Below are positions 8,740-17,328 of a stretch of DNA of 64,000 nt, piece by piece. Position 1 is the stretch's first letter. Every line of letters begins with the position of its first letter. The DNA comes from Actinocorallia aurantiaca (GTDB lineage: Bacteria; Actinomycetota; Actinomycetes; Streptosporangiales; Streptosporangiaceae): assembly GCF_039533685.1 (NCBI RefSeq), contig NZ_BAAATZ010000003.1, forward strand, positions 62,001 through 126,000, read 5' to 3'. The translations under genes were made by a program, and so were the position numbers. The notes beneath the pieces are model-generated. The model was not told the origin of the DNA. It searched no databases and saw only the letters and a list, made by a program, of their open reading frames with translations.

Positions 8740-9125
8740 GCGAGCCGCCGGGCAGGGAGATGTCGGGCTACGGGGGCTACGGAAGGGGGGCTCCTTCTCC
8801 CTACCGGCGCACCGAGTCCGCGAACCTCGCCGACATTCTGGAGCGGGTCCTGGACAAGGGCATCGTCATCGCGGGCGACATCCAGGTGAACCTGCTCGAC
8901 ATCGAGCTGCTGACCATCAAGCTGCGGCTGGTGATCGTGTCCGTCGATCGGGCCAAGGAGATGGGCATCGACTGGTGGGAGCACGATCCGACGCTGTCCT
9001 CCGGACACCGCGACATGGTGGAGGAGAACCGGAGGCTGCGGGACCGGATCGCCGACCTGGAAGCCGGGACGGACGACTACCAGGAGGAGGTCGAGGAGTA
9101 CTACGAGGAGGACCGCCGTGAGTGA
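8736..9125 (+). CDS. gvpJ: Gas vesicle minor structural protein GvpJ
   Basis: GvpA/J/M-family protein of 129 aa. The core (about 27-75) has ADILERVLDKGIVIAGDIQV and IELLTIKLRLVIVSVD. It is distinct from GvpA in the Asp-Ile-Gln-Val segment and in the trailing coiled acidic region (DWW, then EENRRLRDRIADLE). GvpJ-type proteins are thought to nucleate or cap vesicles. It overlaps gvpG at its start and gvpL at its end. Confidence 0.85.
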   Translation: MSEPPGREMSGYGGYGRGAPSPYRRTESANLADILERVLDKGIVIAGDIQVNLLDIELLTIKLRLVIVSVDRAKEMGIDWWEHDPTLSSGHRDMVEENRRLRDRIADLEAGTDDYQEEVEEYYEEDRRE

Positions 9126-9936
9126 CGTGCAGGCTCCTGGATCCGGGTTCTACGTGTACGGCGTCACCCGCGGCCTGACGGGTGAGGAGGTAGGGGACGT
9201 CCGGGGGGTGTCCGGCGCGCCCGTACGGCTCATAGAGAAGGACGGGCTGACCGCGTTGGCGAGCGAGGTGAGCCTGTCGGAGTTCGGCGAGGCGGCTCTG
9301 CGCGAGAACCTGGAGGACATCGAATGGCTGGAGTCCACCGCCCGCGCGCACCACGCGGTGGTGGACGCCGTCTCGGACGGCGCGGCCACCGTTCCCCTGG
9401 GCCTGGTCACCGTCTACCGGAGTGAGGAGCGGGTGCGTGAGGCGCTCGGGGCACGCCATGAGGAGTTCGCCAGGGCGCTGGACCGCGTCACCGGGCGCAC
9501 CGAATGGGGTGTGAAGGTGTACGCGGACGTGAAGCAGCCCGAGGCCGCCGCTCCGGCGGGGAAGGAAGCCCCTTCGCGTCCCGGCACGTCCTATCTGCAG
9601 CGCCGGCTCGTGCAGCGGAACACGGCGGAGGAGGAGCGCAGGAGGGTCCTGGACGTCGCGGAGTACATCCACTGCCAGCTCCGCGACCTCGCCGTCGCCA
9701 CGCGCCTGCACCGCCCTCAGGATCCGCAGCTGTCCGGAGAGCAGGGCTGGATGCTCCTCAACGCCGCCTACCTCGTCGACGACACCCGTGTCGAGGAGTT
9801 CGGCGACGCCGTCAAGCACCTGACCCGCCTGGATCCCGACGTCAGGGTGCGGCTCACCGGCCCGTGGGCGCCCTACTCCTTCGCGACCGAGGAGGAGCCC
9901 GAAGAGGAGGTGGAAGAGGCATGGCAGGGGTCGTAG
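9118..9936 (+). CDS. gvpL: Gas vesicle protein GvpL
   Basis: Second GvpF/GvpL-family protein (272 aa) starting at GTG 9118 inside the end of gvpJ. FYVYGVT opens the N-domain, VPLGLVTVY stands in the middle and VRLTGPWAPYSF closes the C-domain, each matching a gvpF motif, so the two are paralogues. It overlaps gvpS by 16 bp. Confidence 0.9.
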   Translation: MSDVQAPGSGFYVYGVTRGLTGEEVGDVRGVSGAPVRLIEKDGLTALASEVSLSEFGEAALRENLEDIEWLESTARAHHAVVDAVSDGAATVPLGLVTVYRSEERVREALGARHEEFARALDRVTGRTEWGVKVYADVKQPEAAAPAGKEAPSRPGTSYLQRRLVQRNTAEEERRRVLDVAEYIHCQLRDLAVATRLHRPQDPQLSGEQGWMLLNAAYLVDDTRVEEFGDAVKHLTRLDPDVRVRLTGPWAPYSFATEEEPEEEVEEAWQGS

Positions 9937-10154
9937 AGGAACGCCCGGGGCTCCGCACGACGGGGCCGGCGAGGGGGCAGCCCGTCGCGCTGGTGGACCT
10001 GCTGGACAGGCTCCTGGCGGGCGGCGTCGTCATCACGGGCGACATCACCATCTCCATCGCGGACGTCGACCTCGTCCACATCTCCCTGCGCGCGGTCATC
10101 GCCTCGATCCGGCCCGAGATGGCGCGGATCCTGGACGAGGACACGGCGCCGTGA
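9921..10154 (+). CDS. gvpS: Gas vesicle protein GvpS (GvpA/J-like)
   Basis: Small 77-aa member of the GvpA/J/S family from ATG 9921. Core VDLLDRLLAGGVVITGDITI, then ADVDLVHISLRAVIASI. Open frame extends upstream, but that part lies inside gvpL. It overlaps gvpK by ATGA. Third copy of the shell-protein fold in this operon. Confidence 0.85.
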   Translation: MAGVVEERPGLRTTGPARGQPVALVDLLDRLLAGGVVITGDITISIADVDLVHISLRAVIASIRPEMARILDEDTAP

Positions 10155-10459
10155 GCGCGCGCCGTCCGGAGCCGGGCAGGCGCCTGGCGCACCGGATCGA
10201 GACCGACCCCGAGGCGGTGCAGCGCGACCTCGTACGCCTGGTGCTCACCCTCATCGAGCTCATCCGCCAGCTCATGGAACGCCAAGCCCTGCGCCGGGTG
10301 GAGGTCGGGGACCTCCCCGACGAGAAGGTCGAGCAGCTGGGTCTGGCCCTGATGCGGCTGGAGGAGGCGATGACGGAGCTGGAGGAGCGTTTCGACATCG
10401 ACCCCCGCGACCTGAACCTCGACCTCGGCCCGCTCGGCCCGCTCCTCCCTCCGCGCTGA
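10151..10459 (+). CDS. gvpK: Gas vesicle protein GvpK
   Basis: GvpK-family protein (102 aa), last gene of the operon. Conserved ELIRQLMERQALRRVE, a central helix and the terminal acidic DLNLDLGPLGPLL. Typical length. The 118-bp gap before the next gene has no coding sign. Confidence 0.9.
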   Translation: MSARRPEPGRRLAHRIETDPEAVQRDLVRLVLTLIELIRQLMERQALRRVEVGDLPDEKVEQLGLALMRLEEAMTELEERFDIDPRDLNLDLGPLGPLLPPR

Positions 10460-10577
10460 TCGCTCGGGACGGTTCCGGGAGGAGGAAACCCGGAGAAAGG
10501 GTTGTCCCGGCGCGCGAAGATCTGCAAGTGTTCGATTACTTGCGTGGTTTCCGGCCCGCCCCAGCTGGAGGAATGAG

Positions 10578-11831
10578 ATGAGCCGCACCCTCTCCGTCCA
10601 TGAAGCAGGTCTCGCCGTGGCCGATCCGGCCGCGTACTCCGACGAGGAGCGGCTGCACGAGGCGTTGACGCTGCTGCGGCGGGAATCGCCCGTGCACCGG
10701 GTCGAGGCGCCCGGCTACAACCCGTTCTGGGCGATCACGAAGCACGCCGACATCATGGAGATCGAGCGGGACAACAAGCTGTTCCTCAGCGGCCAGCGCA
10801 CCCTGCTGTCCACGGCGGAGATGGACGAGCTGCAGGCGCAGCAGCGGGAGCTGGGCATGGAGCTGCGCACGCTCGTCCACATGGACGACCCGCAGCACCG
10901 GGTGGTGCGGGCCATCGGGGCCGACTGGTTCCGGCCCAAGGCGATGCGGGCGATGCAGACGCGGATCGACGAACTGGCCCGCCAGTACGTCGACCGGATG
11001 GCGGAGCTCGGCGGTGAGTGCGACTTCGTGCAGCAGATCGCCGTGCACTACCCGCTGTACGTCATCCTGTCGCTGCTCGGGCTGCCCGAGTCGGACTTCT
11101 CCCGCATGCTGCAGCTCACCCAGGAGCTGTTCGGCGGGCAGGACGAGGAGATGCGCCGCGGCGAGAGCGCCGAGGAGCAGATGAACACGGTCTTCGAGTT
11201 CTTCAACTACTTCAACGCGCTGACCGCCGCCCGCCGCGAGAACCCCACCGATGACCTGGCCTCGGCGATCGCCAACGCCGTCGTCGACGGCGGTCCGCTT
11301 TCCGACACCGACACCGCCTCCTACTACGTGATCGTCGCGACCGCCGGGCACGACACCACCAGCGCCACGATCTCCGGCGGCCTGCACGCCCTCCTGGAGA
11401 ACCCCGACCAGCTCCGCCGCCTGAAGGACGACCCGTCCCTGCTCCCGACGGCGACCGACGAGATGATCCGCTGGGTCACCCCCGTCAAGGAGTTCATGCG
11501 CACGGCCTCCGCCGACACCGAGGTCCGGGGCGTGCCGATCGCGAAGGGCGAGTCGGTGCTGCTGTCGTACCCGTCGGCCAACCGCGACGAGGACGTCTTC
11601 GAAGACCCCTTCCGCTTCGACGTGGGCCGCGACCCCAACCGCCACCTGGCCTTCGGCTTCGGCGTCCACTACTGCCTGGGCGCCGCCCTGGCCCGTATGG
11701 AGATCCAGGCCCTGTACCGCGAGCTGCTGCCCCGCCTGTCCTCGATCGAGCTCGCCGGCACCCCGCGCTGGACGTCCACGACGTTCGTCGGCGGCCTCAA
11801 GCACCTTCCCATCCGCTACACCCTGACCTGA
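10578..11831 (+). CDS. Cytochrome P450
   Basis: Soluble bacterial P450 of 417 aa (SD GGAGGAATG). I-helix oxygen-activation motif AGHDTTS, the ExxR-type helix near DEMIRW, the PSANRDE meander and the heme loop FGFGVHYCLG with ligand Cys366. Lengths and motifs are complete, so it should be active with separate ferredoxin and reductase; neither is adjacent. Substrate is unknown. The long QQRELGMELRTLVHMDD region resembles sterol/fatty-acid-type mycobacterial P450s, which is only a hint. Confidence 0.93.
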   Translation: MSRTLSVHEAGLAVADPAAYSDEERLHEALTLLRRESPVHRVEAPGYNPFWAITKHADIMEIERDNKLFLSGQRTLLSTAEMDELQAQQRELGMELRTLVHMDDPQHRVVRAIGADWFRPKAMRAMQTRIDELARQYVDRMAELGGECDFVQQIAVHYPLYVILSLLGLPESDFSRMLQLTQELFGGQDEEMRRGESAEEQMNTVFEFFNYFNALTAARRENPTDDLASAIANAVVDGGPLSDTDTASYYVIVATAGHDTTSATISGGLHALLENPDQLRRLKDDPSLLPTATDEMIRWVTPVKEFMRTASADTEVRGVPIAKGESVLLSYPSANRDEDVFEDPFRFDVGRDPNRHLAFGFGVHYCLGAALARMEIQALYRELLPRLSSIELAGTPRWTSTTFVGGLKHLPIRYTLT

Positions 11832-11903
11832 GCGGCGCTTCCGCAAGATCGTCCGGTCGGAAATCCAGAGGTCTCTGTCTCACTTCCCTGCGATCATGCC
11901 GGA

Positions 11904-12557
11904 ATGTCGGTGAGAGATCGGGAGACGGCGGGTGACTTCGAGACCCATCTGACCGTCCGGTGCGGTGCGGGAGAACTCGACGCCCTGGCGCGGTGGGCCG
12001 CCGCCAGGGGCCTGAAGTTCAGCCACATCGTGCTCGCCCGGGGCCGCGTCGCCTCTCAGCCGATGCTGACGGCACGCGGCTCCGGCGACCTCGCCGACGT
12101 CCTGGCGGCCGCGGACCGGACGAAGGCGGCCCTGGCGGCCGACGGCTTCGAGGTGACGCGGACGAAGGTCGAGGCCGCCCCCTGGAACGAGGGCGTTCCC
12201 GCCGCCGACGAGGAGGCGCTGGCGCTGGGCCCCGGGCACTACTTCGAACACCATCTCAAGCTCCTGCTGGAGCCGGGAGCCGACACCGCCGCGCTCGCGG
12301 GGCTGGTCGAACCGCACGCCGCGCACCTGTCGCGCAACGCGCGCCGGGTCCGGGACGACGGGGTGGCGGAGCGGTTCGTGACCCAGCGCTGCCGTCTGGT
12401 CGGCGCTTTCGAGGCGGAAAGGCGCCTCGCCGCGCTGATCGCGGAGCTGAAGACGCACCGGATCGCCGAGGTGGAACGGGAGTTCGTGGTCTTCGACGAC
12501 GGCGAGTCGCTGGACGACGGTTGGATCGAGGAGGAACGGGGCGGGCATGACGAATGA
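11904..12557 (+). CDS. Unknown protein, partner of AbiEii-like nucleotidyltransferase
   Basis: A 217-aa soluble protein with no signal peptide or membrane segment that I do not recognise. It begins with FETHLTV and later repeats FEHHLKLLL, and has HLSRNARRVRDDGVAERFVTQR near 145-165, suggesting two related halves each carrying a His-containing strand. It overlaps the nucleotidyltransferase gene by 11 bp, so the two are coupled and probably act together. It is not a recognisable AbiEi antitoxin, as no winged-helix motif is evident. Confidence 0.7.
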   Translation: MSVRDRETAGDFETHLTVRCGAGELDALARWAAARGLKFSHIVLARGRVASQPMLTARGSGDLADVLAAADRTKAALAADGFEVTRTKVEAAPWNEGVPAADEEALALGPGHYFEHHLKLLLEPGADTAALAGLVEPHAAHLSRNARRVRDDGVAERFVTQRCRLVGAFEAERRLAALIAELKTHRIAEVEREFVVFDDGESLDDGWIEEERGGHDE

Positions 12558-13545
12558 ATGGGGCGCACTGGGCTGGGGCCCGTGGCCCGTGGACAGCCGG
12601 ATTCCGGAGGCGCTTCCGGAAGAGGGCCGGAAGCTGCCCAGGACGCTGCGGCCGATCTCCGGCAAGGGCGTGGTGCAGCGGCCGGTGTTCGATCCGGCGC
12701 TGAAGCACTATCCCCATGCGATGAGGGCGGGCGACCCGGAGTTCGCCGACCAGGAGGTGGCCGCCCGCTGGTACGCGGCCCGCGCCGTCGCCTTCGACCG
12801 CGTTCTCACCGCGATCGCCGGATCCTCCTACGTCGACCACCTGGTGCTCCGCGGCAGCGTCCTGCTGGCCGCCTGGTTCGGATCGGCGGCGCGTCCTCCG
12901 GGCGATCTGGACTTCGTGGTCGTACCCCGCTCCTGGAAGCTGGAGGACGGGCGCACCGGACGCATGTTCGACGAAGTGGCGGACCTCGCCGAGGAGGCTT
13001 CACGGCAGGGCGGCCCCGAGGGCGTCCGGCTTTCCGCGTCCGGCGCGGTCAGCGACGAGATCTGGACCTACGACAGGGTGCCCGGACGGCGGCTGGTCCT
13101 GCCCTGGCGGGCCGAGGGCCTGCCCGCGGGCGCGGTCCAGCTCGACTTCGTCTTCGACGAACCGCTGCCCCTGCCGCCCGAACCGGTGGAGATCCCTCGT
13201 CCCGGCGGCGGGGACCCCCTGGTGCTCCTGGCGGCGACGCCGGAGCTGTCCTTGGCCTGGAAGCTCATGTGGCTGATCAGCGACATGTACCCGCAGGCCA
13301 AGGACCTGTACGACGCGATGCTGCTGGCCGAGATCGCGGAGCCGGACGTCCGGATGCTCCGGGAGATGTGCGTCGCCGGGGACCCGTACTTCGAGCGGAA
13401 CCCGCCGACGTTCGAGTCCCTGGCCGCCGCTTTCAGGGAAGTCGACCGGGACGAGTTCCGCAAAGAGCACCCCGCTCTCTGCCCCTCCCTCGACGCCGGG
13501 GGAGAGCGGCTGCTCGCCCGCCTGGCCGCGGCCTTCGCCGGGTGA
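12547..13545 (+). CDS. AbiEii-type nucleotidyltransferase family protein
   Basis: A 332-aa protein with the DNA-polymerase-beta-like nucleotidyltransferase signature: RGS at 102-104 and DLD at 120-122, with AWKLMW and AKDLYD further on (about 235-260) as in AbiEii/AbiGii. AbiEii proteins are toxins or RNA/protein nucleotidyltransferases of abortive-infection systems, usually paired with AbiEi. Here the partner is the unrelated 217-aa protein upstream. Function (defence or housekeeping modification) is not shown by sequence. Confidence 0.75.
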   Translation: MTNEWGALGWGPWPVDSRIPEALPEEGRKLPRTLRPISGKGVVQRPVFDPALKHYPHAMRAGDPEFADQEVAARWYAARAVAFDRVLTAIAGSSYVDHLVLRGSVLLAAWFGSAARPPGDLDFVVVPRSWKLEDGRTGRMFDEVADLAEEASRQGGPEGVRLSASGAVSDEIWTYDRVPGRRLVLPWRAEGLPAGAVQLDFVFDEPLPLPPEPVEIPRPGGGDPLVLLAATPELSLAWKLMWLISDMYPQAKDLYDAMLLAEIAEPDVRMLREMCVAGDPYFERNPPTFESLAAAFREVDRDEFRKEHPALCPSLDAGGERLLARLAAAFAG

Positions 13546-13569
13546 ACCGGAAACGCCGGGGACGCCGGG

Positions 13570-14925
13570 TCAGAGGGCGGCCGGGGCGGTCCTGATCTTG
13601 TCGAGGTGGGTCTGGAGGAAGGCCGGGTCGAAGGGGACGATCGCGGACTCGTACTGGCCGCCGAGGTGGCGCAGGAGCTCCATCCACTCCCAGCTCACGG
13701 AGATCTCCTCGTCGATCGGGCGGACCGCGTCGCCGAGGGCGGGGCCCGCGTTGTGGCGCAGGACGAGGTTGCGCCACTGGCCGATGAACCTGCGGAACTC
13801 CTCCAGGAGGGTCCCGGTCTCGGCGACGAGGTTCGCGACGTCGTGCAGGGAGGTGTTGACCCGCTGCACCTGCTCGGACATCTCCTCGATGCAGGATCCG
13901 GCGGCGTCGCACAGCAGCGGCACCGCGGTGAGGGACTCCGGCGGCGCGGCACGGTCGAAGACCTCGGCGGCGAACGCGGCGGCCATGTCGTTGTAGAGGC
14001 TGGCCAGCGAGATCTGGAACCGCAGGTGCGCCACGTCGTCCCGCAGCCGGCCGCACTCCGCCTGCAGGCGCTCCAGGGACGCGACGGACCTGTCCATCGG
14101 CTTCGCCATGACGCGGGCGACGTTCACCAGTACCGGCGCGGAGTCCGCGACGAGCTCCGACGCCCGCTGGGCGGCCGCCACGGAGGTGTTCAGCCGGTGC
14201 GCGATGTCGAGGACCTTGGCGGAGGTAGAGGCGAGCTCATTGCCGACCTTCTGGTAGGCGGCGAGGCGTCCGACGAGCTCGTCGAGCACCTCGTCCAGCG
14301 CCCCCGTCCCGGACAGGACCTCCGCGATGGAGCCGCGCGCGTCGGGCCTGGCGTAGGCCGTGGACGTCCGCTGGCTCCTGGCGGAGATCTCCTCGGGCAG
14401 CGCCTGGAGCATGAACTCCTCGTAGGAGGCGTATCCGCGCTTCCACAACGAGGCCTCGATCTCGGCCATGCCGAGCAGGGCGGCGTCGTGGCGGTTCATC
14501 CCGTCCCGCAGGACCGCTTCCCGCTCGACGCGCGACGCCTGCGCGTACACCCGCTTGACGAGTTCGAACCGCGGTCCGCACGGGGCCATGCGGACCGAGA
14601 CGTAGCCGTCGTGCAGCGGGCTGATGGCCGCGAACACCCAGTAGGAGCCGCCGTCCCTGGTGCGGTTCTTCATGTAGGCGCCGACCGACCGGCCCGCGGT
14701 GAGCCTGTCCCAGATCAGCCGGAACACCCCGCCCGGCATGTCGGGGTGACGCACGGTGTTGTGCGGCGCCCCGACCAGTTCCTCCAGCGGATACCCGGAG
14801 ATCCGGACGAACACGGAGTTCCCCTGCCGGATCACCCCGCGTCGATCAGTGGTGGAGAAGAACAGCTCCTCCGCGCCCATCGTCGGCTCCCGATCACCGG
14901 CACTCGAAGCACGCAGGTCCCCCAC
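13570..14925 (-). CDS. Soluble PAS-domain sensory protein, Aer-like
   Basis: A 451-aa protein starting at GTG 14925, preceded by AAGGGGAGAGG; an upstream TTG at 14976 has no SD. The PAS domain (about 15-110; GNSVFVRISGYPLEELVG, HNTVRHPDMP) matches the Aer/FAD-binding PAS of energy taxis. The rest is long alpha-helix, like the dimerisation/coiled region of chemoreceptors, but the glutamate-rich signalling hairpin tip that binds CheA/CheW is not seen. No membrane segment. It is convergent with the nucleotidyltransferase gene (24-bp gap). Confidence 0.75.
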   Translation of the reverse strand: MGDLRASSAGDREPTMGAEELFFSTTDRRGVIRQGNSVFVRISGYPLEELVGAPHNTVRHPDMPGGVFRLIWDRLTAGRSVGAYMKNRTRDGGSYWVFAAISPLHDGYVSVRMAPCGPRFELVKRVYAQASRVEREAVLRDGMNRHDAALLGMAEIEASLWKRGYASYEEFMLQALPEEISARSQRTSTAYARPDARGSIAEVLSGTGALDEVLDELVGRLAAYQKVGNELASTSAKVLDIAHRLNTSVAAAQRASELVADSAPVLVNVARVMAKPMDRSVASLERLQAECGRLRDDVAHLRFQISLASLYNDMAAAFAAEVFDRAAPPESLTAVPLLCDAAGSCIEEMSEQVQRVNTSLHDVANLVAETGTLLEEFRRFIGQWRNLVLRHNAGPALGDAVRPIDEEISVSWEWMELLRHLGGQYESAIVPFDPAFLQTHLDKIRTAPAAL

Positions 14926-15033
14926 GGCCTCTCCCCTTCTCTGAGGCCACGCGCGAACCCGACTACGCAGCGACAAAATTCACTGAATGCACCCTAAGCC
15001 CCGATCTTCCCATGATCTCTTCGGGGCGAGTGG

Positions 15034-15345
15034 TCAGCCGACGGGCGGGGCCTCCATGTCGAAGTTGACCTGGGAGCCCTCGACGGAGGTGACGGTGACG
15101 TTGACCGTGCGTGAGGTGCCGTCGCCGGTGACCATGGTGCAGGTGAGGGTGGAGCCGATCTCGCCTTTCAGGTCGCCGGGGCAGGTCGCGCTGGTGATGC
15201 CCCCGAGCTGGCTGCCGAGCTTGTCCTTGATCTGCTGCTCGACGTCGGAGGCGGCGACCTTGGTGCCGCCGACGGAGAAATCGCAGGCGGTGAGGCCGGT
15301 CAGGAGGGCGGCGCCCAGCAGGGCGGGGGCCAGGAGCTTGCGCAT
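15034..15345 (-). CDS. DUF4333 lipoprotein
   Basis: 103 aa with signal peptide and lipobox LTAC (Cys about 21), then a compact DUF4333 domain with two cysteines (SATCPGDL and LTCTMV) that can form a disulfide. The family is widespread in actinobacteria and of unknown function. It is followed on the same strand by a second DUF4333 gene located upstream of it (15447-15761), separated by about 100 bp without coding signs. Confidence 0.85.
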   Translation of the reverse strand: MRKLLAPALLGAALLTGLTACDFSVGGTKVAASDVEQQIKDKLGSQLGGITSATCPGDLKGEIGSTLTCTMVTGDGTSRTVNVTVTSVEGSQVNFDMEAPPVG

Positions 15346-15446
15346 GGTCTTTTCCTCGGGTCCGTGAGTGGTGATGGACCCGACGATCCCCGGACGGCTG
15401 TCCCCCCTCCCAGTGTCCCGGGTCCTGTTCGGTGGGGGATGTCCGT

Positions 15447-15761
15447 TTACTGGGCCGGGTCGGTCTCCGTCCCGCCTATCCGGATCTCATAGGAGAGCCG
15501 CCGGTCCTTGACGCCGGTGATGGTCGCCTTCACCGGGTAGACCACCCCGTGAGGGGCCGTGACGTGGCAGAACACCCAGTCCCCCGCCTTGCCGGACAGG
15601 TCGTCCGAGCACTTCACCCCCAGGACCTCCAGCCCCTCCCGGGTGTACTTCTCCTTGACCTCCCGTTCCAGCACGCCCCTGTCCACCGAGGGCGCTCCCG
15701 GAGAGCACCCGGCCGTCAGCCCCGCCCCGAGCACGACCCGCAGAAACCCGCGTATTCCCAT
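15447..15761 (-). CDS. DUF4333 lipoprotein, paralogue
   Basis: 104 aa with signal sequence, lipobox TAGC and a DUF4333-like domain with cysteines in VKCSDDLSG and VFCHVTAP. Paralogue of the neighbouring gene. ATG 15761 is preferred; an in-frame GTG at 15779 would add six residues before the signal peptide. Divergent from the DUF72 gene with only 71 bp between. Confidence 0.8.
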   Translation of the reverse strand: MGIRGFLRVVLGAGLTAGCSPGAPSVDRGVLEREVKEKYTREGLEVLGVKCSDDLSGKAGDWVFCHVTAPHGVVYPVKATITGVKDRRLSYEIRIGGTETDPAQ

Positions 15762-15832
15762 GCGAGCAAGATCTCCCACCCCGTGTCCCGACCCCCAGGG
15801 GCCTGAGTCCCGGTTCGGATAACGTCGGATGC

Positions 15833-16687
15833 ATGCGGCTTCATGTGGGATGTGCGATGTGGACGCACACGACGTGGCAGGGGCGGTACCTCTCGTCGAG
15901 GCTTCCGGCGGGGGAGCGGCTGCGGTCGTACGCGAGTTGGTGCGACGCGGTGGAGGGGAACACGACGTTCTACGCCACGCCCGCGCGGAGCACCGTGGAG
16001 TCGTGGGCGCGGCAGACCGGCCCGGACTTCCGGTTCGTGCTGAAACTGCCCAAGCCGGTCACGCACGAGCGGCGGCTCACCGGCGTCGAGGCGGAGCTCG
16101 ACCCGTTCCTGGACGTGATCGAGCCGCTCGGGCCGCGGGTCCACGCGCTGTGGGTGCAGCTGCCGGGGTCGTTCGGGCCGCTCGACCTGGCCCTGCTGTC
16201 GGGCTTCCTGCGGGGGCTGCCCCGCTCCTACCGCTACGTCGTCGAGGTCCGGCACAGGGCGTTCTTCGAGGACGAGCGCTCCGCCCGGCTCCTGGAGCAG
16301 GTGCTGGCGGAGGTCGGCGCCGAATGGGTGCCGTTCGACACCACCTTCTTCTTCGAACGGCCGCCCACCACGGACGCCGAACGCGAGGGGTGGGCGCGCA
16401 AACCGCGCATGCCGCGCCGCACCCGCGCGCTGACGGACCGCCCGGTCATCCGCTACCTGGGCCGGGACGACGCCGAGGCGACCGCCGAGAGCTGGCATCC
16501 GTGGGTCGACACGGTCGTCGCCTGGCTCAAGGAGGGGCGTTCGCCCACCTTCTTCATGCACACCCCGGACAACCGGGAGGCCCCGGCCCTGGCCCGCCGC
16601 TTCCACGACGACGTCCGGGCCCGCCTGCCGGAACTGGAACCGCTCCCCGAGCCGATCGTCGACGACGAGCCGCTGACGCTCTTCTGA
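15833..16687 (+). CDS. DUF72 family protein (YecE-like)
   Basis: A 284-aa TIM-barrel-like DUF72 protein. Opening VGCAMW then FYATPARSTVESWA, the middle RFVLKLPKPVTH and the acidic EVRHRAFF strand are family hallmarks. Biochemical role is unknown for the family; a nuclease-like role has been suggested. Convergent with the response regulator (8-bp gap). Confidence 0.9.
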   Translation: MRLHVGCAMWTHTTWQGRYLSSRLPAGERLRSYASWCDAVEGNTTFYATPARSTVESWARQTGPDFRFVLKLPKPVTHERRLTGVEAELDPFLDVIEPLGPRVHALWVQLPGSFGPLDLALLSGFLRGLPRSYRYVVEVRHRAFFEDERSARLLEQVLAEVGAEWVPFDTTFFFERPPTTDAEREGWARKPRMPRRTRALTDRPVIRYLGRDDAEATAESWHPWVDTVVAWLKEGRSPTFFMHTPDNREAPALARRFHDDVRARLPELEPLPEPIVDDEPLTLF

Positions 16688-16695
16688 GCGACGGC

Positions 16696-17328
16696 TCAGA
16701 GGCCCGCCTCGCGGGCGCGCAGGATCGCCTGGGCCCGGTCGGCGACCTGGAGCTTGGCGAAGACGTTCGAGACGTGGTTGCGGACCGTCTTGTCGCTGAG
16801 GCCGAGCCGGGCGGCGATCTGCGGGTTGGTCAGGTGCCGGGCGAGCAGCAACAGGACCTCCCGCTCCCGTCCGGTGAGCTCGGGAAAAGGCTCCTCCGGC
16901 CGCCGGCCCATCTGCCCGAAGTAGTCCGTCAGCCGGGCGGCGATCGCCGGGCCGAAGATCGCCTCGCCTTCGGCGACCGCGCGCAGGGAACGCAGGATCT
17001 CGCTCCGCCGCGCCCCCTTGAGCAGGTAGCCGCGGGCGCCCGCCCTGATCGCGGCGAGCACCGAGTCGTCGTCGTCCGACATGCTCAGCACCAGCACCCG
17101 GATGTGCGGGTGCGTCCTGAGGATCCGGCCGGTCGCCTCGATGCCGCCCATGCCGGGCATGGCCAGGTCCATCAGGACGACGTCCGGCTGGACGCCGGGC
17201 AGCAGCGCCAGCGCCTGCTCGCCGCTGGCGGCCTCTTCCACCACCTCGATGTCGGGCACGGAGGACAGCAGCGCCCGCAACCCGCTGCGGAACGGCTCGT
17301 GGTCGTCGACGATCAGCACCCGCAACAT
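16696..17328 (-). CDS. NarL/LuxR-family response regulator
   Basis: 210 aa. Receiver domain with acidic DDHE at 8-11, phospho-Asp in VVLMDLAMP (about 54) and Lys in LLKG. LuxR-type HTH (about 145-205; LTGREREVLLLLARHLTNPQIA). Its ATG directly follows the kinase TGA, so the two are coupled. Partner of the histidine kinase upstream. Confidence 0.95.
   Translation of the reverse strand: MLRVLIVDDHEPFRSGLRALLSSVPDIEVVEEAASGEQALALLPGVQPDVVLMDLAMPGMGGIEATGRILRTHPHIRVLVLSMSDDDDSVLAAIRAGARGYLLKGARRSEILRSLRAVAEGEAIFGPAIAARLTDYFGQMGRRPEEPFPELTGREREVLLLLARHLTNPQIAARLGLSDKTVRNHVSNVFAKLQVADRAQAILRAREAGL

Noticed and set aside
10460..10577. Terminator or small gene after gvpK
   Set aside because: Only weak GGGAC/GTCCC complementarity with a loop of over 30 nt and no start with SD. 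Nothing convincing.
11018..11254. Small genes within the P450 gene
   Set aside because: Frame-shifted shadows with Arg/Ala-rich composition.
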